NCBI RefSeq assembly: GCF_030388325.1
Contig: NZ_CP103794.1
Coordinates: 5,260,537-5,324,536, forward strand
Reading direction: 5' to 3'
Source of the DNA: Flavobacterium johnsoniae
GTDB lineage: Bacteria; Bacteroidota; Bacteroidia; Flavobacteriales; Flavobacteriaceae
DNA length: 64,000 nucleotides
Numbering within the stretch: the first letter of the stretch is position 1; the number at the start of each line of letters is the position of its first letter. Below the pieces are notes generated by a model that did not search any database, was not told the DNA's origin, and saw only the letters and a list, made by a program, of their open reading frames with translations. Shown here piece by piece: positions 17,801 to 26,588 of this stretch. The position numbers were made by a program, and so were the translations under genes.

Positions 17801-18158
17801 CAATTTGTTTAGAGGAATGTTGGACAACGTTAACAAAGAAGTAATTTCATTCTTATTCAAAGGTGATTTACCTGCTCAAAACGCACCAGAAATTCACGAA
17901 GCGAGAGAAGTAGTTCGTCCAAAAGAAAATTTACAATTAAGTAAAGACGAAATTCCAAATAGCGAAAGCATCAACCGTGAAGCTGGAGAAACACAACAAC
18001 GTCAAGTTACAGAAACTATCGTTAGAGATATGCCAAAAATCAACAGAAATGATACTGTAACGGTTCAAGAAGTTGCAACTGGTAAAACTGAAACGATGAA
18101 GTACAAAAAAGCAGAAAGTTTATTAGCTGCTGGAACTTGGGTTTTGGTTAATGAATAA
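14811..18158 (+). CDS. secA: Preprotein translocase ATPase SecA
   Basis: 1115 residues, the long Bacteroidota form. Walker [12 protein letters not shown] near residue 192, [23 protein letters not shown] (DEAD-type Walker B), [29 protein letters not shown] and [13 protein letters not shown]; the preprotein cross-linking and helical scaffold domains follow. Two insertions (about 325-425) relative to E. coli account for the extra length. The C-terminus ends TWVLVNE with no CxCxSG--H/C zinc motif, so the SecB-binding tail is absent, as in other Bacteroidota. It powers post-translational export through SecYEG. Confidence 0.97.
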   Translation: MSFINSIIKVFVGDKSQKDVKALQPYLNKIKTFEAPLMSLSNDELRGRTVYFKDRIKEARADKDAKIASLKAEVENIEDIDKREDLYDAIDALEKEAYEISEKTLLEILPEAFSVVKETARRFKENSHVEVTATAKDREFSATKPYITIDGEKSIWANKWNAAGKDITWDMIHYDVQLIGGMVLHEGKVAEMQTGEGKTLVATLPLYLNALTGNGVHLVTVNDYLAKRDSTWKAPLFEFHGLSVDCIDNHQPSTEQRKKAYDADITYGTNNEFGFDYLRDNMAHSPSDLVQRKHNFAIVDEVDSVLIDDARTPLIISGPVPQGDRHEFNELKPKIENLVAQQRQLANGFLAEAKKLIKEGNTKEGGFLLLRAYRSLPKNKALIKFLSEEGIKQLLQKTENQYMQDNNREMHKVDEALYFVIEEKNNQVELTDNGIKYLSGDTDADFFVLPDIGTEIAAIEKQKLDKDSEAEAKERLFQDFGVKSERIHTLTQLLKAYALFEKDVEYVIMDNKIMIVDEQTGRIMDGRRYSDGLHQAIEAKENVKIEAATQTFATVTLQNYFRMYSKLAGMTGTAVTEAGELWQIYKLDVVEIPTNRGIARIDKEDYIYKTTREKFNAVIEDVTELSQAGRPVLIGTTSVEISELLSRMLKMRGITHNVLNAKMHKQEAQIVEEAGKAGVVTIATNMAGRGTDIKLSPEVKAAGGLAIVGTERHDSRRVDRQLRGRSGRQGDPGSSQFYVSLEDNLMRLFGSERVAKVMDRMGLKEGEVIQHSMMTKSIERAQKKVEENNFGVRKRLLEYDDVMNSQREVVYKRRRHALFGERLKLDIANMLYDTCEVIVSNNKVTNDFKGYEFDLIRYFGITSPIAEADFAKLSDIEVTGKVYKEALAFYTEKTERSAREAFPIVKGVYEEPNNHFERIVVPFTDGIKTLNVVTDLKKAYESEGAQLIADFEKNITLSIVDEAWKKHLRKMDELKQSVQLAVHEQKDPLLIYKLEAFNLFRGMLDNVNKEVISFLFKGDLPAQNAPEIHEAREVVRPKENLQLSKDEIPNSESINREAGETQQRQVTETIVRDMPKINRNDTVTVQEVATGKTETMKYKKAESLLAAGTWVLVNE

Positions 18159-18164
18159 TTTTTT

Positions 18165-18310
18165 AACTATTCAGTCGCAGTTTACAGACTGACACTTTAA
18201 TAATAAAAAAGACCGATAGTTTAAAACTGTCGGTCTTTTGTTTTTAAGCTATTTTAAAAAAACTAATTTACAGGTTCCAAACTCTGAGACTGTAAACTGT
18301 AAACTGAGAC
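18165..18310. repeat. CAGTCGCAGTTTACAG repeats flanking the secA terminator
   Basis: CAGTCGCAGTTTACAGACTG at 18173-18192 and ACTGTAAACTGTAAACTGAGACT at about 18288-18310 are complementary family words placed on either side of the terminator hairpin. Confidence 0.65.
18205..18243. terminator. Bidirectional terminator between secA and the TrmH gene
   Basis: AAAAGACCGATAGTTT pairs with AACTGTCGGTCTTTT, with flanking A and T tracts; the two genes converge here. Confidence 0.88.
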
Positions 18311-18973
18311 TTATTTAGGGTTATCCTGATAATAACGTTCTTCAATCCGTTTAATATCTTTTATAGAATTTTTCGCCCACAACAAACGTTTTACTAAAAT
18401 TTCTTCATCAGATAATTTCCAATCAATATCAGATCTTCTAAGTCTATTTGTTAAGCTTTGAATAATAATGGCTGCCGAAACCGAAATATTTAAACTTTCA
18501 GTAAAACCAACCATTGGAATTTTTAGAAACCCATCGGCGTTATCCATAATTTCTTGCGATAATCCTTCTTTTTCTGTTCCGAAGAATAAAGCGCTGGGTT
18601 TTGTAATATCGAAATCTTCTAACATGCAATCTTTTTCATGCGGTGTTGTAGCAATGATTTGATAACCTTTACTTTTTAAATCAGAAAGACAACCTGAAAC
18701 CGAATCAAATCTATTAATATCAACCCATTTTTGAGCTCCAAGGGCAATTTCTTTATCAATACGTTTTCCAAAACGCTGTTCAATTACATTCAATTCCTGA
18801 ATTCCAAAAACTTCACAGCTTCTCATTACAGCGCTTGTATTGTGCATTTGATACACATCTTCAACTGCGACTGTGAAATGTTTGGTTCTATTTTCTAATA
18901 CTTTTAAAAAATTAGCTTTTCTATTATCAGTTAATATATTTTCTAAGAATGCGAGGTAATCTAAATCAATCAT
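18311..18973 (-). CDS. TrmH-type tRNA/rRNA 2'-O-ribose methyltransferase (SPOUT)
   Basis: About 220 residues. SPOUT knot motifs: VEDVYQMHNTSAVMRSCEVFG (motif 1, with the catalytic Asn and Arg), PSALFFGTEKEGLSQEIMDNAD (motif 2) and IPMVGFTESLNISVSAAIIIQ (motif 3). Length and motif 1 fit TrmH, which methylates G18 of tRNA, better than RlmB. The frame is open 10 codons further upstream, but those codons overlap a TAnnTTTG promoter at 18993-19000, so I take the Met at 18973. Convergent with secA. Confidence 0.9.
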   Translation of the reverse strand: MIDLDYLAFLENILTDNRKANFLKVLENRTKHFTVAVEDVYQMHNTSAVMRSCEVFGIQELNVIEQRFGKRIDKEIALGAQKWVDINRFDSVSGCLSDLKSKGYQIIATTPHEKDCMLEDFDITKPSALFFGTEKEGLSQEIMDNADGFLKIPMVGFTESLNISVSAAIIIQSLTNRLRRSDIDWKLSDEEILVKRLLWAKNSIKDIKRIEERYYQDNPK

Positions 18974-18992
18974 TTTAGGCTTATTTTTTTTG

Positions 18993-19000
18993 CAAAAATA
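18993..19000 (-). promoter_or_regulatory. TAnnTTTG -7 element that decides the TrmH start
   Basis: TATTTTTG on the minus strand, 19 bp before the Met at 18973; it lies inside the longer reading frame and argues against the upstream Met. Confidence 0.65.
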
Positions 19001-19032
19001 CATTTTAAGAAATATTCTGTTTGATTTTATTT

Positions 19033-19413
19033 TTACTTTTTATTAAAAATACCATCCATAACACCATAAAATACTGCTTCTCCAAATGTTTTCTTTTTTT
19101 CTTGATCTGGAAAAATAGGTTCCGGCTCTATATTACTCATTTCTTTCTTTAATAATAATTTAGTGTTTACAAAAGAGTAATATTTTTGTGATTCTATTTT
19201 AATCGGATTAAATCCAGGTTTCGGATTATAAATTGAAAATGGTTTAGTAGAATTATTATACTGCTGAAAATTAACCCTTAACGGAGTTTCTTTTAAAAAT
19301 GAAAATGCAGTTAGATTATCGCTTTGGCTGAACAAACTTTTACTTTTAGAAATTGTTTGCCCAAAAAATGAAATGCTCAATAAAAAACATCCTATTAAAA
19401 ATAACTTTTTCAT
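19033..19413 (-). CDS. Small exported protein, unknown
   Basis: 126 residues with a signal peptide (MKKLFLIGCFLLSISFFGQ). The rest is polar with a few aromatic positions (YNPKPGFNPIKIESQKYY) and ends FYGVMDGIFNKK. I do not recognise it. The Cys in the signal region is not in a lipobox. Divergent from the sirtuin gene and about 60 bp from the TrmH gene's 5' side on the same strand. Confidence 0.65.
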   Translation of the reverse strand: MKKLFLIGCFLLSISFFGQTISKSKSLFSQSDNLTAFSFLKETPLRVNFQQYNNSTKPFSIYNPKPGFNPIKIESQKYYSFVNTKLLLKKEMSNIEPEPIFPDQEKKKTFGEAVFYGVMDGIFNKK

Positions 19414-19513
19414 CTGATAAAATTAAAACATAAAAGTAAGAAAAAACTATTTTTACAATCAAAAAAGTACATTCCGTTTTATTAAAAAAAATGGACAGAA
19501 AACAATTTATAAT

Positions 19514-20203
19514 ATGAAAAAGAAACTTGTAGTCTTAACTGGAGCCGGAATAAGTGCAGAAAGCGGAATCAAAACTTTTCGCGACAGCGATGGCTTATGG
19601 GAAGGTCATGATGTAATGGAAGTTGCAACTCCAGAAGGATGGCATAAAAATCAGGAACTAGTTTTGGACTTTTACAACAAAAGACGTCAACAACTAAAAG
19701 AAGTTAATCCAAATTTGGGGCATATTATTCTAGCTGAACTTGAAAAAGATTTTGATGTTCATATTATTACTCAAAACGTAGATGATTTACACGAGCGTGC
19801 CGGAAGCACAAAGGTTTTGCATTTACATGGAGAATTATTAAAAGTAAGAAGTATTCGAGACAAAAATCTGATTTTAGATTGGACCGAAGATTTATTTACA
19901 GGAGATTTTGATTTAAATGGACACCAATTACGCCCACACATTGTTTGGTTTGGCGAAGAAGTTCCAGCATTAGAAGAAGCAATTGACATTACAGAAACTG
20001 CAGATTATTTTGCCGTAATCGGAACTTCTTTGCAAGTTTATCCTGCCGCTGGCTTAATTGCTTATGCTCCGAGTACAACGCCCGTTTTTTATATTGATCC
20101 AAAACCAATTGCGATTCCAAATATTAGAAATAAAGTAGAAACGATTGCTAAATTTGCTTCTGAAGGAGTTGCGGATTTGAGAGAGAAATTAAAATCGATT
20201 TAA
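19514..20203 (+). CDS. NAD-dependent protein deacylase, sirtuin (CobB type)
   Basis: 229 residues. Rossmann motif LTGAGISAESGIKTFRD at residue 8, the QNVDDLHERAG block near residue 90 (Gln and Asp contact NAD), catalytic His in LHLHGEL, and FGEEVP plus GTSLQVYPAAGL. It lacks the four zinc Cys of classical sirtuins: no CxxC pair is present, a known variant among small bacterial sirtuins. RRQQ stands in the family's Y-x-x-R acyl-pocket region (FYNKRRQQL), which fits desuccinylase/demalonylase activity. Regulates metabolic enzymes by lysine deacylation. Confidence 0.92.
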   Translation: MKKKLVVLTGAGISAESGIKTFRDSDGLWEGHDVMEVATPEGWHKNQELVLDFYNKRRQQLKEVNPNLGHIILAELEKDFDVHIITQNVDDLHERAGSTKVLHLHGELLKVRSIRDKNLILDWTEDLFTGDFDLNGHQLRPHIVWFGEEVPALEEAIDITETADYFAVIGTSLQVYPAAGLIAYAPSTTPVFYIDPKPIAIPNIRNKVETIAKFASEGVADLREKLKSI

Positions 20204-20220
20204 ACACATAATTTATTGAA

Positions 20221-20287
20221 CACGAATTGACACGAATCTTTTACGTTATCTATCAAGTTGCCAAAAAAAAATTCGTGTCAATTCGTG
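20221..20287. repeat. Inverted repeat of the CACGAATT family
   Basis: Arms CACGAATTGACACGAAT (20221-20237) and its exact reverse complement (20271-20287), 17 bp each, 33 bp apart. A relative lies at 27311-27323/27534-27546. Confidence 0.9.
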
Positions 20288-20368
20288 AAATTTGTGTTAT
20301 GTTCTCTTTTTCTATTTTTAAATTTATTCAATTGACTTTCTGATTACTTTAAATCCGCAAATTCTGTT

Positions 20369-20376
20369 TATATTTG
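20369..20376 (+). promoter_or_regulatory. TAnnTTTG -7 element for purB
   Basis: TATATTTG followed by CACC; start codon 24 bp downstream at 20401. An in-frame ATG at 20374 lies within the promoter and is unlikely to be used. Confidence 0.65.
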
Positions 20377-20400
20377 CACCTTTCGAAAAACAACATAACA

Positions 20401-21747
20401 ATGACTACTCTAAACGAATTGAATGCTATATCGCCAATTGACGGAAGATATAGAAATAAAACTCAAAATTTAGCCCCTTTTTTCTCTGAAGAAGCTTTAA
20501 TAAAATATCGTGTTTTGGTTGAAGTGGAATACTTCATTGCTTTATGCCAAATTCCATTGCCACAATTGCAAGGTATTGATTCTAGTTTGTTTGAAAGCTT
20601 GAGAAATATCTACAAAAACTTCTCAACTGAAGATGCACTTTGGATTAAAGAAACAGAAAAAGTAACCAACCACGACGTAAAAGCGGTTGAATATTTCATA
20701 AAAGATGCTTTTGAAAAATTGGGTTTATCTCAATACAAAGAGTTCATTCACTTCGGATTAACATCTCAAGACATTAACAATACTGCTATTCCGCTTTCTA
20801 CAAAAGAAGCGTTTGAGCAAGTTTATATGCCAACTTTAATTTCTGTAATTTCGAAATTAAAAGAATTAAGTGTCGAATGGAAAGATATTCCGATGTTGGC
20901 GCGTACACACGGACAACCAGCCTCTCCTACTCGTTTAGGAAAAGAGATTTTGGTTTTCGTAGAACGTTTAGAAGAGCAAATGCGTTTGTTATTTAACGTT
21001 CCGTTTGCTGCTAAATTTGGTGGAGCAACAGGAAACTTCAATGCGCATCACGTAGCATATCCACAAATTGACTGGAAACAATTCGGAAATAAATTTGTTG
21101 AAACAGATCTTGGTTTACAACATTCTTTCCCAACAACTCAAATTGAGCATTACGATCATTTTGCTGCATTTTTTGATGCTTTAAAAAGAATCAACACTAT
21201 CATCATCGATTTAGATCGTGACATTTGGACGTATGTTTCAATGGATTATTTCAAACAAAAAATCAAAGCTGGAGAAATTGGTTCTTCTGCAATGCCGCAC
21301 AAAGTTAACCCAATTGATTTTGAAAACTCTGAAGGAAACCTAGGTATTGCAAATGCTATTTTTGAACATCTTTCTGCAAAATTACCAATCTCAAGATTAC
21401 AACGTGATTTAACAGATAGCACTGTTTTACGTAACGTTGGAGTTCCTTTTGGACATACCATTATCGCTTTTGAAGCAACTTTGAAAGGATTAAACAAATT
21501 ACTTTTAAACGAAAGTAAATTTGCTGAAGATCTAGAAAGAAACTGGGCAGTTGTTGCAGAGGCAATTCAAACAATTTTACGTCGCGAAGCATATCCTAAT
21601 CCTTATGAAGCGTTAAAAGGTTTAACAAGAACAAACGAAGCTATTGACAAAAATGCGATTCATAATTTTATTGCAACTTTGGAAGTTTCTGATGCAGTTC
21701 GAGCAGAATTATTAGCGATAACACCTAGTAATTACACAGGAATTTAA
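20401..21747 (+). CDS. purB: Adenylosuccinate lyase
   Basis: 448 residues of the fumarase/aspartase superfamily. Blocks: SPIDGRYR at the start, TSQDINNTA near residue 122, ARTHGQPASPTRLGKE, and the signature GEIGSSAMPHKVNPIDFENSEGN near residue 288 with the mobile-loop Ser. It splits succinylaminoimidazole carboxamide ribotide and adenylosuccinate, releasing fumarate in purine synthesis. Length and the HHxAYP region match the longer E. coli-like type. Single gene with its own promoter and terminator. Confidence 0.97.
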   Translation: MTTLNELNAISPIDGRYRNKTQNLAPFFSEEALIKYRVLVEVEYFIALCQIPLPQLQGIDSSLFESLRNIYKNFSTEDALWIKETEKVTNHDVKAVEYFIKDAFEKLGLSQYKEFIHFGLTSQDINNTAIPLSTKEAFEQVYMPTLISVISKLKELSVEWKDIPMLARTHGQPASPTRLGKEILVFVERLEEQMRLLFNVPFAAKFGGATGNFNAHHVAYPQIDWKQFGNKFVETDLGLQHSFPTTQIEHYDHFAAFFDALKRINTIIIDLDRDIWTYVSMDYFKQKIKAGEIGSSAMPHKVNPIDFENSEGNLGIANAIFEHLSAKLPISRLQRDLTDSTVLRNVGVPFGHTIIAFEATLKGLNKLLLNESKFAEDLERNWAVVAEAIQTILRREAYPNPYEALKGLTRTNEAIDKNAIHNFIATLEVSDAVRAELLAITPSNYTGI

Positions 21748-21770
21748 AGAAAAACACCAAATATTTTACT

Positions 21771-21806
21771 AAAAAAAGCTATCTTTATCGAGATAGCTTT
21801 TTTTAT
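21771..21806 (+). terminator. Intrinsic terminator of purB
   Basis: AAAAAAGCTATCT and AGATAGCTTTTTT pair around a 6-nt loop and are followed by a T tract. Confidence 0.9.
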
Positions 21807-21818
21807 TTAAATCCAGAG

Positions 21819-21980
21819 TTTAGCCCAGATTGAAATGAAAAGCCTTTTGTGAAAAAAGCCATATTTTTTTTGCCGTTACAGACCGTACTCCCGAAGCTTC
21901 GGGAGAAGCTCCTGGAACGGCGCCAAAAAATAGGCATTTTTGAACAAAAGCTTGTAATGAAAAGCTGGATCAGCTCCTTA
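21819..21980 (+). repeat. AGCCC-type structured element, copy 1
   Basis: Starts TTTAGCCCAGAT and ends AATGAAAAGCTGGATCAGC. Internal stems: GCCGTTACAG with CTGGAACGGC, enclosing the palindrome CTCCCGAAGCTTCGGGAG (21888-21905). Homologous with the minus-strand element at 34333-34497. The terminal CCAG (21825-21828) can pair with CTGG (21965-21968). Lies directly upstream of the CPA2 antiporter gene. Confidence 0.7.
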
Positions 21981-22000
21981 AAAAAATACCACGTTTTTAT

Positions 22001-24238
22001 ATGATTGCATTAAATGCCGCAGCCGAAAGTACACACCATTTACAACCTTTAATTAGTGATTTGGGTTTAATCCTGATGACTGCTGGAATTGCCGTTCTAT
22101 TGTTTAAAAAAATGAAACAACCTTTGGTTTTAGGTTACCTGATTGCAGGATTTTTAGCCGGAAACCATTTCGATTTTTTCCCTTCTATAACCGACATGAA
22201 AAGTGTTGAAGTTTGGGCAGAAATCGGAGTTATATTTTTACTTTTTAGTTTAGGACTCGAATTCAGCTTTAAGAAACTAATGAAGGTTGGAGGCACCTCG
22301 TCTGTTACCGCCATAACCCAGATTTTATTTATGACATTAGTCGGGTTTTGCGTTGGACAATGGATGGGCTGGGGAAAAATGGACAGTATTTTTCTCGGAG
22401 CGACGCTTTCTATTTCTTCAACAACCATTATTATTAGAGCTTTTGATGAATTAGGAGTTAAAGGAAAAAAGTTCGTCGGAATTGTATTTGGGGCTTTAAT
22501 TGTTGAAGACATTGTTGCGATTTTAATGCTTGTTTTATTATCAACGATTGCAGTAAGTGATCAAGTTTCTGGAACTGAATTATTGCAATCTGTCTTAAAA
22601 TTAGTTTTCTTTTTAATCATTTGGTTCTTAGGCGGAATCTTTATTATTCCGACAATTTTTAAAAAAGCAAAACATCTTTTGACAGACGAAATGCTACTTA
22701 TAATATCATTAGCATTATGTTTAATGATGGTGATTTTTGCCGCAAAAGTTGGATTTTCGCCAGCTTTAGGAGCTTTTATCATGGGTTCTATTATTGCTGA
22801 AACAACAATGGCAGAAAAAATTGAGCATTTAATTCAGCCTGTAAAAGATTTATTTGGTGCCGTTTTCTTTGTATCTGTGGGAATGTTAATTAATCCGGGA
22901 ACTTTAGTTTCTTATGCTCTTCCCGTGGCTTTAATTACTTTATTAACTATTTTCGGAAAAGCTTTTAGTTCTTCTATAGGAGCGTTGATTTCTGGTCAGC
23001 CATTAAAACAATCCGTTCAAACTGGAATGAGTTTGGCGCAAATTGGAGAATTCTCTTTTATTATTGCAACTCTTGGAATGACGCTAAAAGTAACCAGCGA
23101 TTTCTTATATCCAATTATTGTTGCAGTATCTGCCATAACTACTTTTACAACTCCTTTTTTAATTAAGTATTCTGAGAGATTTGCTTTGTTTTTAGAATCA
23201 AAAATGCCGAAACGATGGGTTAAAAACATCAACCGATATAGTGTAAATGCGCAAGCTATTAAATCTGTCAGCACTTGGCAGATTGTACTTCGTTCGTCTA
23301 TAACGCAGATTATACTTCATACCATAATTATTACCGCAATTATATTATTGTCAGCTAAATTCGTTGCTCCATTGGTAGCCGATACTCGATTTGGAAATAC
23401 TTTAGCTGCTTTATTGACATTAGTTATTATTGCTCCATTTTTATGGGCGCTTTCGCTTCGACGCGTAAAAGTTGAAGAAGTAGAAATACTTTGGGAAGAA
23501 CGTAAATACAGAGGAGCTTTATTAATGCTTATTTTAATCAGAATGAGCCTTGGTTTATTCTTTGTTGGATTTTTATTAAACATTTTCTTTTCTCCTTTAG
23601 TCGCTTTTATAGCCTTGATAATTGCAATTGGAGCGTATCAAATTTTCCCTAAAAAGTTAAATGAGCAATATCATAAAATCGAAAATCACTTTCTAAAAAA
23701 TCTTAATGATCGTGAAAACAAAAAAATCGACAGAAGATATGCCAACTTAATGCCTTGGGACGGTCACATGTCTTTTTTCGAAATTAAAAAAGAATCTAAT
23801 TTAGTCGGACAAACATTACAAGAACTTAAAATTCGCGAGCAATTAGGCATAAATATCGCTTATATTAAACGTGGAGAAGTTACGATTCCGATTCCAACCA
23901 AAAACGAACGTTTATTTCCTGGAGATGAAATCTGTGTAATTGGTACTGATGCCCAAATTGTTGAATTCACAAAATACCTAAACCAAAATGAAACTGAAGC
24001 CAGAGGAAAAGTTGAAGAAACGGACATTGTGCTTCGCCAGCTAGAAGTTTCGCAAGAAGAATTTATTCAAAAAAGCATTGGTCAATTCAGAGCCAAAACA
24101 GACGGAATGGTTGTCGGTATTGAACGAAACGGAAATAGAATCTTAAACCCAAAATCTAGTTTAATTCTAGAAAAAAACGACATTCTTTGGGTTGTTGGTG
24201 ACAAAAAAAAGATGAATGCTTTGTTGGCGGTGAAATAA
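22001..24238 (+). CDS. CPA2-family monovalent cation:proton antiporter with TrkA-C domains
   Basis: 745 residues. An N-terminal Na/H-exchanger domain of 12 or so membrane segments (about 15-390), including GYLIAGFLAGNHFDF, GVIFLLFSLGLEFS and the glycine-rich GAFIMGSIIAETTMAEKIEHLIQPVKDLFGAVFFVSVGML block; then an extra membrane bundle (about 435-560) and a cytoplasmic tail with two TrkA-C-like units (about 590-745, GDEICVIGTD and NDILWVVGD). It resembles KefB/YbaL-type K+ or Na+/H+ antiporters of the inner membrane. No TrkA-N nucleotide domain is visible, so the gating ligand is unclear. Confidence 0.92.
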   Translation: MIALNAAAESTHHLQPLISDLGLILMTAGIAVLLFKKMKQPLVLGYLIAGFLAGNHFDFFPSITDMKSVEVWAEIGVIFLLFSLGLEFSFKKLMKVGGTSSVTAITQILFMTLVGFCVGQWMGWGKMDSIFLGATLSISSTTIIIRAFDELGVKGKKFVGIVFGALIVEDIVAILMLVLLSTIAVSDQVSGTELLQSVLKLVFFLIIWFLGGIFIIPTIFKKAKHLLTDEMLLIISLALCLMMVIFAAKVGFSPALGAFIMGSIIAETTMAEKIEHLIQPVKDLFGAVFFVSVGMLINPGTLVSYALPVALITLLTIFGKAFSSSIGALISGQPLKQSVQTGMSLAQIGEFSFIIATLGMTLKVTSDFLYPIIVAVSAITTFTTPFLIKYSERFALFLESKMPKRWVKNINRYSVNAQAIKSVSTWQIVLRSSITQIILHTIIITAIILLSAKFVAPLVADTRFGNTLAALLTLVIIAPFLWALSLRRVKVEEVEILWEERKYRGALLMLILIRMSLGLFFVGFLLNIFFSPLVAFIALIIAIGAYQIFPKKLNEQYHKIENHFLKNLNDRENKKIDRRYANLMPWDGHMSFFEIKKESNLVGQTLQELKIREQLGINIAYIKRGEVTIPIPTKNERLFPGDEICVIGTDAQIVEFTKYLNQNETEARGKVEETDIVLRQLEVSQEEFIQKSIGQFRAKTDGMVVGIERNGNRILNPKSSLILEKNDILWVVGDKKKMNALLAVK

Positions 24239-24290
24239 GTTTTTTTTTAAGGGGCAAAGATTCAAAGGGACAGAGGCTCAAAGGTCTCAT

Positions 24291-24334
24291 AAAAAAGCTG
24301 AGATTTTTCTGTTTGGAAAAATCTCAGCTTTTTA
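24291..24334. terminator. Bidirectional terminator with an 18-bp stem
   Basis: Arms 24292-24309 and 24316-24333 are perfectly complementary (AAAAAGCTGAGATTTTTC) with a 6-nt loop. It lies between the convergent antiporter and peroxiredoxin genes, inside weaker GGGACAGAG/CTCTGTCCC words. Confidence 0.92.
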
Positions 24335-24379
24335 AACTCTGTCCCTTTGCTACTTTGAACCTTTGTAACTTCAAAAAAA

Positions 24380-25018
24380 TTACTTATTCGGCTGCGGAGT
24401 CAAACGCAAGTAAGGTTTTATTGGCGTATGCCCTTTTGGGAATTTTGCTGGAATATCGCTGTCTGGAATTGCTGGCGCAATTACAACATCTTCTCCGTCT
24501 TTCCAGTTTGCAGGAGTTGCAACGCTATAATTTGCTGTTAATTGCAAACTGTCGATTACACGAAGCAATTCATCAAAATTTCTTCCTGTTGAAGCTGGAT
24601 ATGTCAAAGTTAATTTGATTTTTTTATCTGGTCCGATAACAAAAACAGAACGAACTGTAAATTTATCACTTGCATTTGGATGAAGCATATCGTATAGATT
24701 CGCTACTTTTTTATCCTCGTCTGCAATAATCGGGAAATTAACTTCGGTATTTTGAGTTTCGTTAATGTCTTTAATCCACTCTTTGTGCGAATCTAGACCG
24801 TCTACACTTAGTGCAATAACTTTCGTATTTCTTTTAGTAAACTCAGGAACATAATTCGCTACAGTTCCTAATTCAGTTGTACAAACAGGAGTAAAATCTG
24901 CTGGATGCGAAAATAAAACACCCCAAGAATCTCCTAACCATTCATGAAAATTGATTGGTCCCTGCGTGGTTTGTGCGCTGAAATCTGGTGCTATATCGCC
25001 TAATCTTAATGTTGACAT
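24380..25018 (-). CDS. 1-Cys peroxiredoxin (Prx6 type)
   Basis: 212 residues. PADFTPVCTTELG carries the peroxidatic Cys46; no other cysteine exists in the protein, so it is a true 1-Cys enzyme that needs an outside thiol. Thr43 and Arg (in FTVRSVFVIGPDKKI) complete the active site. The C-terminal extension KGHTPIKPYLRLTPQP is typical of Prx6. Reduces H2O2 and alkyl hydroperoxides in the cytoplasm. Its neighbour set (AEC carrier, Rrf2 regulator) hints at oxidative or redox control, but they are on separate transcripts. Confidence 0.95.
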   Translation of the reverse strand: MSTLRLGDIAPDFSAQTTQGPINFHEWLGDSWGVLFSHPADFTPVCTTELGTVANYVPEFTKRNTKVIALSVDGLDSHKEWIKDINETQNTEVNFPIIADEDKKVANLYDMLHPNASDKFTVRSVFVIGPDKKIKLTLTYPASTGRNFDELLRVIDSLQLTANYSVATPANWKDGEDVVIAPAIPDSDIPAKFPKGHTPIKPYLRLTPQPNK

Positions 25019-25129
25019 AATTTATCTTTTTTAGTTCCATTAAAATTAATTAAAAAATGCATTTAGAAAACATTCAAAAGGTAAAAAAAAGTTAAAATTC
25101 TACTTTCTCTATCTAATTAGTATTTTGAA

Positions 25130-26041
25130 TTAAATAAAACTCAAAACAAAGTACCAAATGGCAAGGGTTAAGAAAGAAATCGGGATACCAAAACCAATCA
25201 TCATACTGCTTAATTTTGGTTTCAATCCATAAGTTGAAGCCAGAATTGCACCTGTAATCATCGGCGCCATTGCGGTTTCCATTAAAGTGATTTTAATGGC
25301 CTCAGAACGTTGATTAAAAATGAAAACATACAATACAAAAATCACAAATGGAACTAAAATTAATTTAAAGAAAAGTCCCAATCGCAAGAATTTCCAATGC
25401 TGGCTTTTTCGATCAAAAGTTAATTGCAAACCAACCGAAAGAAGTGCTAAAGGCGTTACTAAACTTCCAATTTTTAATAATGCACTCTGGATATTTTCAT
25501 GCAAATCATAATTCATAACATTGAAAACACAAGCCAAAACAAACATTAAAAATGGCGGAAACGTAATAATCTTTTTAAATATTCCTAAAAAGTTCGGACT
25601 TCCTTTAGAATAAAAAGCTGCGGTAAAAACACCAAGAGTCGAAACCACAACAAAAGTTCCAGGTTGATCTACCAAAACAGCCGTTTCTAAACCTTTTTTC
25701 CCAAACAAAGCTTCAATTATTGGGTAACCAAGAAAAGAACTATTACTTAATCCAGCAGTTAAAATTAGACAGCCAATTAATTTGTTTGACCAGCCATTTC
25801 TTCTTCCTAAAATATGGAAAAAGAGAAAAGCCAAAATATAAGTAATCCATCCCGCTCCTATCGGAAATAACAATTCGTTGCTCCATTTGATTTTCGGAAT
25901 ATGATATAAAGTAATTGCCGGAAGACAGAAATAAATAACGATTTTATTTAATGTCTTATAGATATGAGTCGGAAATTGTTTTACTCGCTGTAAAACTAAA
26001 CCAAGTGCAAGGAATAAAAATATTAGAAGAAAGTTGTTCAT
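25130..26041 (-). CDS. AEC (auxin efflux carrier) family transporter
   Basis: 303 residues with ten membrane segments in the two-fold 5+5 layout. Family marks: VIYFCLPAITLYHIPK in segment 2 and the N-S-F-LGYP block in GLSNSSFLGYPIIEALFG near residue 95; the second half has LLSVGLQLTFDR and TAMAPMITGAILASTYGL. Members move organic anions or amino acids (malate, auxin); the substrate here is unknown. Its promoter faces the Rrf2 gene's 110 bp away, but the Rrf2 operator covers only the other promoter. Confidence 0.9.
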   Translation of the reverse strand: MNNFLLIFLFLALGLVLQRVKQFPTHIYKTLNKIVIYFCLPAITLYHIPKIKWSNELLFPIGAGWITYILAFLFFHILGRRNGWSNKLIGCLILTAGLSNSSFLGYPIIEALFGKKGLETAVLVDQPGTFVVVSTLGVFTAAFYSKGSPNFLGIFKKIITFPPFLMFVLACVFNVMNYDLHENIQSALLKIGSLVTPLALLSVGLQLTFDRKSQHWKFLRLGLFFKLILVPFVIFVLYVFIFNQRSEAIKITLMETAMAPMITGAILASTYGLKPKLSSMMIGFGIPISFLTLAIWYFVLSFI

Positions 26042-26056
26042 ATCTGTAGCTCATCA

Positions 26057-26064
26057 CAAAAATA
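26057..26064 (-). promoter_or_regulatory. TAnnTTTG -7 element for the AEC carrier
   Basis: TATTTTTG on the minus strand, 15 bp before the start codon at 26041. Confidence 0.55.
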
Positions 26065-26131
26065 AGTATTTAAAATTTGAGGTAAAGAATTAATTTTTAG
26101 TTAAATTAGTATTTTGTGTTATAAAAATCTA

Positions 26132-26139
26132 TAAATTTG
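26132..26139 (+). promoter_or_regulatory. TAnnTTTG -7 element of the Rrf2 gene
   Basis: TAAATTTG, 19 bp before the ATG at 26159. Its last two bases overlap the TGTAACAT operator, so a repressor bound there would block polymerase. Confidence 0.65.
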
Positions 26140-26156
26140 TAACATATTTTATTACA
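26138..26156. promoter_or_regulatory. Candidate Rrf2 operator, site 1
   Basis: TGTAACATATTTTATTACA, a dyad of the form TGTAA-N9-TTACA, placed between the -7 element and the start codon. 17 of 19 bases match site 2 at 26589-26607. Confidence 0.7.
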
Positions 26157-26158
26157 GT

Positions 26159-26566
26159 ATGATTTCAGGTAAATTTGCCATAACGATTCACATTCTAACT
26201 TTGTTGCATAAATTTCCAAATGATTATTTATCATCGGAGTTTATTGCAGGCAGTATGAACGTAAATCCTGTTCTGGTTAGAAAAGAAATTGCCAATTTAA
26301 AATCGCATCATATTGTAGAAAGTAAAGAAGGAAAAAATGGCGGAACGAAATTGGCCGTAAACGCTTCTGAATTATCATTAAAAGAAATATTCGAAATGAC
26401 TTTTGAAACCATTGGTTTAGGTTTTGCTAAAAATCAGCCGAATCCAGATTGTCCTGTTGGAAAAAATATTAATAAGAATCTGGAAGCTTTGTATGCAGAA
26501 ATGAATCAAAAAGTTAGTGCTCAATTAGAGGGTATTTCATTGGAAGATTTTTCGAATCAATTTTAA
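26159..26566 (+). CDS. Rrf2-family transcriptional regulator (YwnA-like)
   Basis: 135 residues: N-terminal winged helix (ITIHILTLLHKFPNDYLSSEFIAGSMNVNPVLVRKEIANLKSHHIVESKEGKNGGTKLA) and a C-terminal dimerisation helix. One cysteine, Cys98 in PNPDCPVGKNI, at the place where YwnA-like Rrf2 proteins keep a lone thiol; the three-Cys Fe-S cluster set of IscR/NsrR is missing. It is followed by a YwnB-like oxidoreductase, the same pairing as ywnA-ywnB in Bacillus. The matching 19-bp dyads before both genes suggest direct, possibly thiol-switched, repression of itself and its neighbour. Confidence 0.92.
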   Translation: MISGKFAITIHILTLLHKFPNDYLSSEFIAGSMNVNPVLVRKEIANLKSHHIVESKEGKNGGTKLAVNASELSLKEIFEMTFETIGLGFAKNQPNPDCPVGKNINKNLEALYAEMNQKVSAQLEGISLEDFSNQF

Positions 26567-26588
26567 AAACTATTTTTTTAATCAAAAC

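Noticed and set aside
14811..18158. Frameshift or truncation of secA because the zinc tail is missing
   Set aside because: The frame is intact and ends after a conserved-looking tail; absence of the zinc motif is usual in Bacteroidota.
24313..24618. Open frame on the plus strand opposite the peroxiredoxin gene
   Set aside because: It is antisense to a well-conserved enzyme, starts inside the terminator hairpin, and has no family-like composition.
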